Shown: positions 7,112 to 15,940 of the stretch, one piece after another | Layout: every line of letters begins with the position of its first letter | Numbering within the stretch: position 1 is the stretch's first letter | Assembly: GCF_902809815.1 (NCBI RefSeq) | Contig: NZ_CADDIL010000002.1 | Coordinates: forward strand, 22,857 to 64,157 | Source of the DNA: Spiroplasma endosymbiont of Danaus chrysippus | Lineage (GTDB): Bacteria > Bacillota_I > Bacilli_A > Mycoplasmatales > VBWQ01 | Direction: 5' to 3' | DNA: 41,301 nt | Program-made: the position numbers and the translations under genes | The notes under the pieces: generated by a model | The model's input: the letters and a program-made list of their open reading frames with translations, nothing else | What the model was told of the DNA's origin: nothing | Database searches by the model: none

Positions 7112-7639
7112 ATGAAAAAAATATATTGATGAGAATTAAGAAAAGGTATTGGAATAACTATTTGTATACCAGGTGATGAACATGATGGTATACAAAGCAA
7201 AAGACCCGCTATTGTTTTAAAAACACATCCAGAGTTTATAACTGTCCAACTATTATCCACACAACCAAGTCAACATGATTTAGATTGAGTTGTTATAAAT
7301 AATAAAAAACAATATATTAGACCTATTTATTTAAAAAATATTACAGAAAACCAAATATCAGATTTTTGATTTGATTTTTCTAGTAGAAAACCTTTTTATT
7401 TAAATAAATCAAGCAAATTAATGAAGAACATTGAAAATAACAAATATATATCTAATTCAATAACATTAAAATTAGATGAATATTTGGAACTTAAAAAAAA
7501 GATTGTTAGACAAACTCAGCAATTAAAAAAACAAGACTCATATCTAAAAATCAAGAAATTAAAAATTGAAAATAAACAACTTAAAAATGAAATTGAATTA
7601 TTAAAAAATTCTCAGTTAAAAAATCGTAATCGTGGATAG
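7112..7639 (+). CDS. PemK/MazF-like protein with C-terminal coil, copy 1
   Basis: A 175-residue protein, ribosome site AAAGGAATTGAA before ATG 7112; two of the first residues (WW) are UGA-coded. Residues 1-90 resemble the PemK/MazF beta-barrel: basic start with Gly-rich turn (ELRKGIGITI), KRPAIVLKTH, FITVQLLSTQ, and YIRPIYLKNIT. MazF/PemK proteins are RNases in toxin systems. No protein antitoxin gene lies beside it; instead the structured RNA lies upstream. Residues ~105-175 form a Lys/Glu/Leu coiled coil ending EIELLKNSQLKNRNRG, shared with 15140-15619. IS256 copy 2 begins 8 bp after the stop, cutting off whatever followed. Confidence 0.55.
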
Positions 7640-7647
7640 ATTTCTTT

Positions 7648-9022
7648 GGGAATGTTTAGTAATCTGTGTGACTTACAAAAATAACTATGTTTAATTAATT
7701 CTAGTAAATATAATTTATATATCTAGAAAGAGTGAGTTACAGATGGCTAAAAAAGATAATCTTAATAACAAAGATCCAATATCAAAAGCAGTAGATTTAT
7801 TATTAGAAAATACTGAGGATTTAACAACAGTTTTTAAAGAGGGAGGCTTATATAAAGAATTAACTAAACGATTGGTAGAAAAAATGTTGAATTCTGAGAT
7901 GCAAAATTATTTAGGACACGAAAGAAATCAACGCAGTAATAATGACAATGTTCGTAATGGTACAACATCAAAAAAATTAATAACTCAACAAGGTAAAATT
8001 GAAATTGATGTACCAAGAGATCGTAATAGTAATTTTGAACCAGTAATAATCACAAAAAGACAGAGAAGATTTGATGGTTTTGATCAACAAGTTCTTTCAC
8101 TATATGCAAAAGGTATGACTTTATCAGATATTAGAATGCAGTTGCAAGAGTTATATGATGGCGCAGATATTAGCGAAAGCGTAATTAGTCAAATTACTGA
8201 TGATGTCATTGATGATGTCAAAGCATGGCAAAATCGTCCATTAGATAGTGTTTATCCAATCATTTATTTTGATTGTATCGTAGTTAAAGTACGTCAGGAT
8301 AAACGTATTATTAACAAATCAGTTTATATAGCTTTAGGAGTTGATTTAGAAGGTAAAAAAGATGTTTTAGGTTTATGAATTAGTGAAAATGAAGGTGCTA
8401 AATTCTGATTAAATAATTTTACAGAAATGAAAAATCGAGGCTTAAATGATATTCTTATTGCTTGTAGTGATAATTTAACAGGCATGTCAGAGGCAATACA
8501 ATCAGTTTATCCTAAAACTGAACATCAATTATGCATAGTTCATCAAATTAGAAATAGCTTAAAATATGTTTCATACAAACATCGAAAGTCTCTAGTTATC
8601 GATTTAAAGCCAATTTATACAGCATGTAGTGAAGAACAAGCAATGCAAGCTTTAGAATCATTTGAAAGTAAATGAAATAAACAATATCCACAAATTGCTA
8701 AATCTTGATATAAAAATTGAGAAAATTTAATGGTTTTTATTAGTTATCCAGCAGAAATTAAAAGGGTAATTTATACTACAAATGCTATTGAATCTGTTAA
8801 TAGCCAATTACGAAAAGTTATTAGAAATAAAAAAGTTTTTCCTAATGATATGGCAGTTTTTAAAATTTTTTACTTAGCAATTGAAAATATCACAAAAAAA
8901 TGAACATTGCCTATTCAAAATTGAAATACAGCAATTGCTCATTTTATGATAAAATTTGAAGACAGAATTAATCTGAACTAGTACTTTGTAAAACAAAGAA
9001 ACACAGATTACTAAAAAGCCTC
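7648..9022 (+). mobile_element. IS256-family element, copy 2 (complete)
   Basis: A 1375-bp element with imperfect inverted termini (GGGAATGTTTAGTAATCTGT on the left; the right end read inward is GAGGCTTTTTAGTAATCTGT) and one intact transposase gene. Flanking octamers differ (ATTTCTTT left, GTTTCTAA right), so there is no 8-bp target duplication, unlike copy 3. This suggests recombination between IS copies after insertion. Confidence 0.95.
7743..8981 (+). CDS. IS256-family transposase
   Basis: A 412-residue DDE transposase when UGA = Trp. Landmarks: N-terminal region to residue ~70 with [20 protein letters not shown]-like strand ([13 protein letters not shown]), first Asp in [13 protein letters not shown], second in [10 protein letters not shown], the CxxH motif ([11 protein letters not shown]) and catalytic Glu in [11 protein letters not shown]. 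Normal length for the family (about 390-420). Ribosome site GAGTGAGTTACAG. Identical or nearly so to 16036-17274. Confidence 0.95.
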
Positions 9023-9243
9023 GTTTCTAAATCTAATAATGTAGTTTCTTCTAAATTATTTACAATTGTACTTTTACCACTACCTCATGAACCATTAATA
9101 TTTAATACATTTTTTCCAATATCATTATCATCATTTTTTTTATTTGATTCTAATTCATTAAAAAATGATTTAATAAATTCATTAATTGGATTAATAGCAA
9201 TATCAATCATTTTCATTTTGTCATTTTCACTTGTTAATTGCAT
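8968..9243 (-). pseudogene. KAP-type P-loop NTPase, 5' fragment fused to IS256 end
   Basis: ATG 9243 (ribosome site GGAGAAAATT) starts MQLTSENDKMKMIDIAINPI. Residues ~48-60 read NVLNINGSWGSGKSTIVNN, the Walker A of KAP-family P-loop proteins (GxWGxGKST, preceded by a beta strand). After 73 codons the gene enters the right end of IS256 copy 2 at 9022 and ends at 8968 with the IS-encoded tail. Some KAP proteins take part in phage exclusion (e.g. PifA) or membrane-linked processes. The membrane helices and C-terminal half expected of KAP are missing. Confidence 0.7.
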
Positions 9244-9322
9244 AATTTTCTCCTAATTTTATTGATAAATATTAAAAATATTAAAATAAAAATTTAGTTA
9301 TTACAATAGTCATTTACAAAAT

Positions 9323-9344
9323 AAACTGCACAATTGTGCAGTTT
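9323..9344 (-). terminator. Hairpin terminator after 9362-9577 gene
   Basis: The perfect palindrome AAACTGCAC-AATT-GTGCAGTTT (9-bp stem) lies just past the stop of the minus-strand gene and is followed on that strand by a T-rich run (TATTTTG). It separates that gene from the KAP start at 9243. Confidence 0.6.
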
Positions 9345-9361
9345 TGAAGTATTTAAAATAT

Positions 9362-9577
9362 TTACATTTTTTGTGATTTACTACTAGAACTTTGACTTTT
9401 GCTTGTTGAAGCTTCATTATTTATTTTTGATTTATCTTTTTCAAATCCAAGAGCATTGGCAACTCTTTCTCGTCTTTCGCGTTCGTTTTTTTCTCCTCAC
9501 GCTTTATTTATTCTTTCAGCATCTTTTGCTTGTTTTTCTCTATCTGCTTTGCTTCAATCAATTGGTTCTCATGGCAT
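9362..9577 (-). CDS. Small charged protein with Ser-rich tail
   Basis: A 71-residue protein with four UGA or UGG Trp positions in the first 30 residues (MPWEPIDWSKADREKQ...). Ribosome site GAGAGGAAAAATTA. The middle is an Arg/Glu/Lys helix. The end NNEASTSKSQSSSSKSQKM is a Ser/Lys/Gln tail like those at 1121-1603 and 17403-18477. No known family. Confidence 0.65.
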
Positions 9578-9684
9578 AATTAATTTTTCCTCTCTTTATT
9601 ATTTTTGAATATTTTTTTCTACCCTTAAAATATTCAAGAAAAGTATATAATTTTAAAACAAAAAATGTGTAAAAAACAATAAAA

Positions 9685-9711
9685 AATCACTATTTTGAAA
9701 AAATAGTGATT
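9685..9711 (-). terminator. Terminator of 9759-11132 gene
   Basis: AATCACTATTTT / AAAATAGTGATT forms a 12-bp perfect stem with a 3-base loop, followed on the minus strand by a T run. A-rich flanks on the other side make it possibly bidirectional. Confidence 0.75.
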
Positions 9712-9758
9712 AAAAATTTATTACTTATTACTTATGTAAATAAACATTTTACTTTATT

Positions 9759-11132
9759 TCAGTTATGATTTGAAATTATTGAAGGTTGTGTGTCTTGATT
9801 GTTTACTGTGTTTCGTATAGATGAATCAAAATTATGATTATTTTCTGATTCAATACTTGAATTTTTTAAAATACTATTTGAGTTATGATTTATTGTTTTA
9901 TTACTACTTATTAGTTTTTCTGGATTTTTATCTTTTCTATTGTCTAATTCTTGTTTTAAAATGTCATATTGAGTTTTTAATTTAGTTTCTAATTTATCAC
10001 TAGTTAAATTTTCTATAGTTTTTTTAATGTTATTTTTCATTTCTTTTTCTTCTTTATTTTTACCAATGGTATTACAAAATGGTAATTTTCGAAGTAATTG
10101 AAAGATACTATCTTTTGTTTTTGTTTTGATTTTTTGGGTTTTGTGTGACACAAGGTTTCATAGTACTTTATCTAAGGCTCCAATCACTAAAGTAGAAACT
10201 GCTAATATTCCTATTTTTTCAGCTATAATAATACCTACAGTTGCTCCTAATATAATTGTGGGTAGATATATAGTTAAAACAATAGGAACAGATAAAAGAC
10301 ATAAACTAAAGATTGAAATCGCCAAAAATGTTATTCATTCAGATTTTGCTATATTTAAGTTCAATTCTTCTTGATTATTTAAAAATTTTTTAATAGGCAT
10401 TTTAGAAAAAGATATATTATTTTTATTGGTTGAAGTGTCTTCAATTAATGAAAGATGATTTTTATATTTATTTATATTTTCATATTTTTTTAATTGATTA
10501 ACAACTTGTATATCGCCATTTATCAGTTCTTGAAAATAAATTATTTTTTCAGTAATAGAATTATCAATTTGTACGAAAGTTGTTATAAAAATTATTTTAT
10601 CTTCAATTAATAAAATTTCTTCGTACATTTTTTCAATTCTCGTTTTTTTTCTTTGTTTTTCATCATAAATTGTCACAGTATTATATTTAAACTTATCGAA
10701 ATTCACATTGCTTCGTTTTATTTTTAATTTTTCATTTTCTTTTTTAATTTGCTGAATTTCTTTATCTTTTTCTAAATTACTTTGCTCTAGTTGTTCAATA
10801 TATTTTTTTTGAGTTTGTATTAGTTCTTCTACAGTTGATGTTGTTCAATTTAAGTAATTGGTTAATTTTATTCAAAAATTATTATTTGTTTTTTGTTCTT
10901 TTTCGTTATCTGTTAAATTAGTAGCAACTATTTCTAAATTTTCATCAATATTTTCGGACAGGTCATCATTAATTTTTTGATCATTAGCATTAATTTTTTC
11001 AATTATTTTAAATGTTGAACCACTATGTCTTCTTTTTTCTTTAACCTCAATGTTTGTTTGTTTTTTAATATCTTCTATGGTTTTATTTTCTAATAGAAAA
11101 TTATATGTTTGAGATTTTGTTTTCTCTCTCAT
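9759..11132 (-). CDS. Membrane protein with coiled coil and Ser/Asn tail
   Basis: With UGA = Trp this is one 457-residue frame from ATG 11132 (ribosome site AAAAGGAGAGATT). Residues 1-90 are charged; ~100-160 form a coiled coil (ELIQTQKKYIEQLEQSN, KEIQQIKKENEKLKIK). Residues ~267-325 contain two or three membrane helices (WITFLAISIFSLCLLSVPIV; IILGATVGIIIAEKIGILAV). The last 100 residues are Asn/Lys/Ser-rich and end QDTQPSIISNHN. No signal peptide. No family recognised. The upstream hairpin is shared with the 1603 gene, so they may be co-regulated. Confidence 0.7.
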
Positions 11133-11159
11133 TTTAATCTCTCCTTTTAAACATTAAAA

Positions 11160-11188
11160 CCCATTTACTTTTAAAATAAAGTAATGGG
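11160..11188 (-). repeat. Hairpin repeat upstream of 11132 gene
   Basis: CCCATTTACTTTTAAAATAAAGTAATGGG is an imperfect palindrome whose core equals the 1634-1657 element; both are followed on the plus strand by TTAAAAxCTTATAT. It is likely an operator or leader hairpin. Confidence 0.55.
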
Positions 11189-11271
11189 TTAAAACTTATA
11201 TATTGGATAACAACTGTATGTTATCAAATTTTGTGTATTTTACAAGTAGTTAAGTTTTAACCAAAATTGAG

Positions 11272-11905
11272 TTATGAAATATCAATATTATTAAATATTT
11301 CAATGTGATGTTGTTCTAGTTTTCAGTTATATGCCTGAATTTGTTCATCAACAAATTTTTTCATGTTTTCATTTGGTACAAGTCATTTGATGTGAATGTT
11401 TTGTAGTAAATAACTGCGTAAGTTATTTAATTTCAATTTAAATTTGTCTTTTGATTTGCGTGTTCGTTCAAATTCAATAACCACATCTTTGTTTTCATAA
11501 TGAACTAGTAAATCAGGATATCCTTGTTTACTTTTGGTATTTCCTCAAACATCTTTTATTAAATGGCCTTCTGATTTGAGTTCTTTTTCAGTTTGATAAG
11601 AAATTATGTCATTTTGTTGACAAAGTCATTTGATGAGTAAATCTTGATGAGCTAGTTCGTTGTAATTAATTTTAATTATTTTATTGCCTTGTCCTAATTT
11701 GTTGTTACCTGGTGGTTAGCCCTAAACTTGAGAGCATGTAATAATTTTTTCTTGTTAAATTATCAATTCTAATTAACTTTTTAATTGTTAAAGATTTTAA
11801 TAAAGTTATTGTAGTATTTTTATTTTTACTTAATAATAAGGCAATTTGTTCTGTGTTTAGGTATCCCCAACGGTTAATGATTTCTAGAATTTTTAATTGT
11901 TCCAT
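11272..11905 (-). pseudogene. Replication-relaxation-like plasmid protein, frameshifted
   Basis: ATG 11905 (ribosome site AAGGAG) begins MEQLKILEIINRWGYLNTEQIA, a winged-helix-like segment (IALLLSKNKNTTITLLKSL). The frame stops at 11705. Coding continues one base out of phase (PPGNNKLGQGNKIIKINYNE... to VDEQIQAYNWKLEQHHIEIF...DIS, TAA 11272), with a nuclease-like stretch (GYPDLLVHYENKDVVIEFER: D, E-x-E pattern). The whole is ~210 residues and resembles the replication-relaxation family of Gram-positive and Spiroplasma plasmids. The frameshift falls next to a 16-bp match to the IS3 terminus at 11711-11726. Confidence 0.6.
11711..11726 (+). repeat. 16-bp match to IS3 left terminus
   Basis: GGTGGTTAGCCCTAAA equals the first 16 bases of all three IS3 copies (18478, 35954, 40183). 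No other IS3 sequence is nearby. It may be an excision or one-ended scar, or a shared target motif; it coincides with the frameshift in the surrounding gene. Confidence 0.6.
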
Positions 11906-12084
11906 TTTGTTTCAACTCCTTAATGGTTAATGTGATAACTTTTTTCAAAAGTTTTCTTTTTGCAAGCGTTTTTCAAAATCGGACTTTTTCTTTTTAAAAA
12001 GAAAAACAGGTAAAAGATATAATATTCAATTATTATTTATTTATTAATAAATCATTATAATAAAATTATTAATATTTATTTTTG
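11906..12084. other. Intergenic region between VirB4-like and replication-relaxation-like genes
   Basis: No gene seen. A palindrome TTTTTCTTTTT/AAAAAGAAAAA (about 11978-12005) may end the VirB4 transcript on the minus strand. Confidence 0.4.
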
Positions 12085-14065
12085 TTAATCATATTTTTTT
12101 ATTTCAATTTTCTTTATAAATTGATTTGCATTTGTTAATAATATTTTGCAGTATGCTTGACCAGTTTTTAAACATTTTAAATCATTTGGATGAACAATAT
12201 ATTCTTCAACTTCTCTTATTGAACCCTTGGAACTTTTTTTATTTTTGGTATCATATTGCTTAGTAATTTTTTCAACTGTTCTGGTTCCAAAAACTTTTGC
12301 TATATATTCAGGACTTTCAACATCACTTACTTTATGAGCTGGATATAACATAACAAAAAATGCTTCTAATAATGATAGTTGACTATTAAATGTATCTGCA
12401 TTATCATGACTATTGTCTAATTTATAAATTTCTAGATAAATTTCTAGTGGATTTATAATATTACCTTTGGCTCCTGAACCATTAACTACTTGTCCATTTA
12501 AGCAATTAGTTAGATTAGTAAATTCACGTTCAGGGTCCAAAATAAATATTTTTCTATTATTTTGATATGCCTGATTTAAAAGAATTTTTTTAGTAGTAAA
12601 TGATTTACCACTTCCACTTTCTCCTAAAATAACCATATTATGATTTATGCGTTGAGAATTTTTCTTAAATAAATCTCAAATAACTGGTTTTCCGGAATTA
12701 GTTTCAGCAAGTAAAAATCCTTGTTCATCTTTAAGTGGCATATCAGGAATTGGAAAGCTTGTTGCAAAAGTATCACAAGTCATTTCAATATCAGTTATTT
12801 TAGCAATATGATTTGTTCATGTATAACTTGCCAAAAGACTATCTTGTTGTAAAAATAATAAATTATTATATTTTCAACTCATAGTATTTGCTAAATCAAT
12901 TAATTGTCTTTTAGTATTATTTAATGTTGTTTTATTACCATAAGCAATAATAAATATTGACATATCTTTTAAAAAATCAACATCATCAATAATTGCTTGT
13001 TGTTGGTCTAAAAAAGCATTGTAATACTGTTCTGATTCACTTTTTTGACTTGGAGTTAAAGCATATTGTTCATTGGTCTTACTTTTACTTAAAGCATTAT
13101 CTAATTGTTTTTTTGCTTTTTGTTTATTAATAGGATTTAAATTAATACAAATATTTACATTACTTAAAACAAACAATTTATTTAATCAAAAATAATTTAT
13201 TTGTTTTGGTAAATTATTAATAGCTCATACAAATCCTTTTTCATTTCTTCCTTGAAAATTTGAATAATTTGTTTTTATATTTTCGTTATTAAATGTAAAA
13301 TTATTTCAAAAAATATTAATTTCATCTTGTAATAGTTTTTTTATATTTAAACTACTAAATGAGTTATTAGAAATTAATGATTTTAATTGTGATAATATAT
13401 TTTCTTTATTTTCACTACAAAAAAACAATATAAACTGATGGTGTAGTTAATAATTTTGTTTTTTGAATTGATTGTAATTGTTCAATTTGTAAATCAATTA
13501 AATAATTATTTTCATAACTACTTCTTTTTGTTTTTTGTGATTTCAAATTATTAATTTGTTCTACAAAATCATAATTTTGATTTGTTTTTATAATTTTACA
13601 TGGTATTGTAATTGTTTTTAATAAATGAGCAAAATCAGCAAGTACGGTTGCTTGTTGAGATTCATTTAATAAAGTTAAATTTATTGTTTCTAATTTAATA
13701 CCGGACATAAAAAGATTGTTTTTTAAGTATTTAAATTTAACAATATTTTTATCATTTTCTAATTCAAAATTAGGATTTAAATTTACAGTTGAACTTTTAC
13801 CAATCATTGTTAAATATTTAAAAGCACGAACAATAATTTCATAAGCTCTTGTTTCATTTTTGAATTTTTGAATACAAATAAAACCAAGCGCCATTACTAT
13901 TAAACTTAAAGAAAATTTTAAATAAACATTAACTGATAATAAAAATGCTATTGAAATAGATATACTTATAAAAATCAATAATACTAATAAATCAGTCAAA
14001 TTTATACCCCTAAAAATTTGATAATGAATTTTTTTAGTACTTTTTGGTAAATTTACTTTTTCCAT
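12085..14065 (-). pseudogene. VirB4/TrsE-like conjugation ATPase, frameshifted and internally shortened
   Basis: ATG 14065 starts MEKVNLPKSTKKIHYQIFRG with two membrane helices (PrgI/VirB3-like head, residues ~1-75). The frame breaks at a run of seven T at about 13420; removing one T joins it to the ATPase part. Walker A (VILGESGSGKSFTTKK, ~residue 480) and the VirB4 hallmark FILDPEREF follow, then a C terminus with REVEEYIVHPNDLKCLKTGQAY. No Walker B/DEAW helix is seen between NPLEIYLEIY and that tail, and only ~180 residues follow Walker A instead of ~300, so a central piece is probably deleted. VirB4 powers type IV secretion. Confidence 0.75.
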
Positions 14066-14067
14066 TT

Positions 14068-14306
14068 TTATTTTCCTTTCTTAGTATCTTTATCAATATT
14101 TTTCATTATTTTTTCTTTATATTTTTTGGTTTTCTTATATTCTTTATTTAATTGATGTTTTGTAATTTGAGTTGCTTGTGTAGTCACTTTATGCTTATTC
14201 ATGCCTTTTTTAAAGTTTTCAACACTTTTTGTTTTTATTATTTTTCCGATTGAAGTTACAAGTCTCATTACTTGTTTACCTGCTCTTTTTAAACTACCCT
14301 TTGTAA
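14068..14306 (-). pseudogene. VirB6-like C-terminal fragment
   Basis: The minus strand encodes TKGSLKRAGKQVMRLVTSIGK... ending KDTKKGK, 2 bp before the VirB4 start. It matches the C-terminal region of the 3545-4579 gene (AKGSLKRASKH). The upstream part is lost at a junction with a parA fragment that reads the other way. Confidence 0.65.
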
Positions 14307-15030
14307 AAATATTGCTTATAAATTAGGTTTAGAAGATAAAAAAATTTTACTAATTGATTTAGATCCACAAGCTAACTTAACCATGGACTTTGCACAAGAA
14401 AATATTAAATTCAAAAATTCACTAATGGATATTATCACAACAAAAAATAACATTGAAAATATTGAAATTAATAAAATTATTAAAGTATCTAAATATAAAA
14501 ATATTGATTTAATATCTGCACAAAAAGAATTAACTAAAAGTTCTTTAATAATTGGAACAATGTATGAAAAACAAGAAATATATAGTATTTCTGATATGTT
14601 ATATCAATATAATCAAGAAACATTTGATACTTATGATTATGTATTAATTGATTATCCACCAACAATAAATGAATTAAGTTTAAATTTTCTGATTCTTTCT
14701 GATTTGGTAATAATTCCAATAAATGACGCATTAAGAGCTTTTAAAGGTATTTTAGATTTAAAAGATAATATTAATAAAATATGTAAACAAGAAAATAAAA
14801 AAACTCCAAACATGAAAATTGTTTTTAATAATGTAAAGGAGAGTTTTAATTTTGTTACAATAGAAAAATGAATTCAAGATGAAAATTTAGGAAATTTAGT
14901 TATAAAAAGTAAAATAAAATATTCTGATGCCTTTAAAACAATTGAAAATGAATTAAGCAGCATTTGAACTAATCCTTATTATTGACGTCAAAAACAAGCT
15001 TATGAAGAACTTATTGCAGAAATTATATAA
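14291..15030 (+). pseudogene. parA: ParA ATPase, 5'-truncated
   Basis: The coding sequence enters at about 14291 inside the Walker A region (only TTLCKNIAYKLGLEDKK remains) and stays open to TAA 15028-15030. Present are ILLIDLDPQANLT, YDYVLIDYPPTINELSLN and IIPINDALRAFKG, all ParA/Soj landmarks. The KGGVGK loop and the start codon are missing, so it cannot bind ATP normally. Bases 14291-14303 are shared with the oppositely oriented VirB6-like gene, marking a microhomology junction. Its last codons (AYEELIAEII) recur as a scrap at 15636-15668. Confidence 0.8.
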
Positions 15031-15044
15031 AAAAATAAAAAACA

Positions 15045-15134
15045 CCTAGTTATTTCTAACTAGGAGAAGTCGGGAGATATACTCTCTTGCACAGCATTAC
15101 CTGTACTAAACAAATTAATTATATAATTAATTTG
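15045..15134 (+). ncRNA. Structured RNA motif, copy 2
   Basis: P1 is CCTAGTTA-TTTC-TAACTAGG (15045-15064), a different sequence from copy 1 but fully paired. P2 GGGAG-ATATA-CTCTC (15072-15086) is kept with one G-U change. The block TTGCACAGCATTACCTGTAC is identical to copy 1, and the final palindrome (CAAATTAATTAT and its complement, 15111-15134) differs from copy 1 by paired substitutions. The downstream GTAAATATGTCAAATT is also shared. It lies between parA and the PemK-like gene. Confidence 0.6.
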
Positions 15135-15139
15135 TAAAT

Positions 15140-15619
15140 ATGTCAAATTTAGAACTAGAAAGTAAGAAAAAAATGCAAGTAAAATGAAGACAACTACAAA
15201 AAGGAACTGGCATAAAGGTAACAATTACTGGAGATATTGATGAATTAGGTAAGCAAAAGTATCGTCCAGCCATTGTTATTAAATCCTATCCAAGTCATGT
15301 TAAAATACAACTTCTTAGTACAAAAAAAGGTATAGATACTTATTATAAATGTTTGATTGGTAATAAAGTATCTTATGTTAGACCGATTTATCATGTAACA
15401 ATCAGCCATTCTGTAATTCACAGTTACTGATTTGAAAAAGGAAAAAGAATTCAAATTAATAAAAAGAATGTTTTCTTTCAAAAAATTATTGAAATGGAAT
15501 ATAAAGAAATTTTTGATAAAGAGTTGAATTTACACCAATTGCATAAAGAAATTCAGCAGCTTAAAAATGAGATTGAGTTATTGAAAAATTCTCAGTTAAA
15601 AAATCGCAATCGTGGATAG
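15140..15619 (+). CDS. PemK/MazF-like protein with C-terminal coil, copy 2
   Basis: 159 residues from ATG 15140 or 148 from ATG 15173; the latter (MQVKW...) aligns better with copy 1, and neither has a strong ribosome site. The core GTGIKVTITGD, YRPAIVIKSY, VKIQLLST and YVRPIYHVTI gives the PemK-like pattern. The middle differs from copy 1, but the last 20 residues (NEIELLKNSQLKNRNRG) are identical. It follows the RNA motif and is followed by a parA 3' scrap and an HMG-box gene. RNase activity is an inference from fold only. Confidence 0.55.
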
Positions 15620-15635
15620 ATTCATTTAAAAATAA

Positions 15636-15668
15636 GCATATGAAGAATTCATTGCAGAAATATTGTAA
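15636..15668 (+). repeat. Duplicate of parA 3' end
   Basis: Encodes AYEEFIAEIL and a stop, nearly the same as the end of parA at 14998-15030 (AYEELIAEII). The RNA motif and PemK-like gene thus sit between two copies of a parA 3' end, as if inserted as a cassette that rebuilt the gene end. A decayed version lies at 3288-3326. Confidence 0.65.
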
Positions 15669-15700
15669 AATTATAGTAAGAAATTTAAGGGGGAAAAAAT

Positions 15701-15931
15701 ATGTCAAATAAAATTAAAAGACCAATGAATGCTTATATGCTTTTTAGTAAAGAAAAAAGAGCAGAAATAATTCAACAAAAACCTGAACTTAAATCAAAAG
15801 TTGCAGAAATTGCAAAATTGATTGGTAATCATTGAAAAGAAATGACAAGTGAAGAAAAATCTAAATATGTAAAAATGGCAGAAGAAAACAAAAAATATAT
15901 GAAAAAGAAAATAAAAAATAAACAGCCCTAA
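15701..15931 (+). CDS. HMG-box protein 2
   Basis: A 76-residue protein, ribosome site AAGGGGGAAAAAAT. Residues 4-68 are a textbook HMG box: IKRPMNAYMLFSKEKRAEII, then ELKSKVAEIAKLIGNHWKEM, TSEEKSKYVKMAEENKKYMK. PMNAY, the core Trp (UGA-coded) and the third-helix EKxKY pattern are all conserved, and it is closer to eukaryotic HMGB/SOX boxes than copy 1. The basic C terminus is short and there is no signal peptide. The stop codon lies within its terminator hairpin, which IS256 copy 3 has split. Plausible roles: plasmid nucleoid protein, or a protein delivered to host chromatin. Confidence 0.92.
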
Positions 15932-15940
15932 ATTAGGGCT
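15921..15940 (+). terminator. Terminator of HMG gene, split by IS256
   Basis: AACAGCCCTAAATTAGGGCT before the IS and TTAGGGCTGTTTATTTTTTT after it show that the original sequence was a perfect stem AAACAGCCCT / AGGGCTGTTT followed by a T run. IS256 copy 3 inserted in the right arm and duplicated TTAGGGCT. The remaining left part still folds with its own copy of the arm but now lacks the T run. Confidence 0.75.

Noticed and set aside
15701-15931. Direct claim that the HMG protein is a male-killing or other host effector
   Set aside because: There is no signal peptide, ankyrin or OTU domain as in the known Spiroplasma toxin Spaid; a nucleoid role is equally possible.
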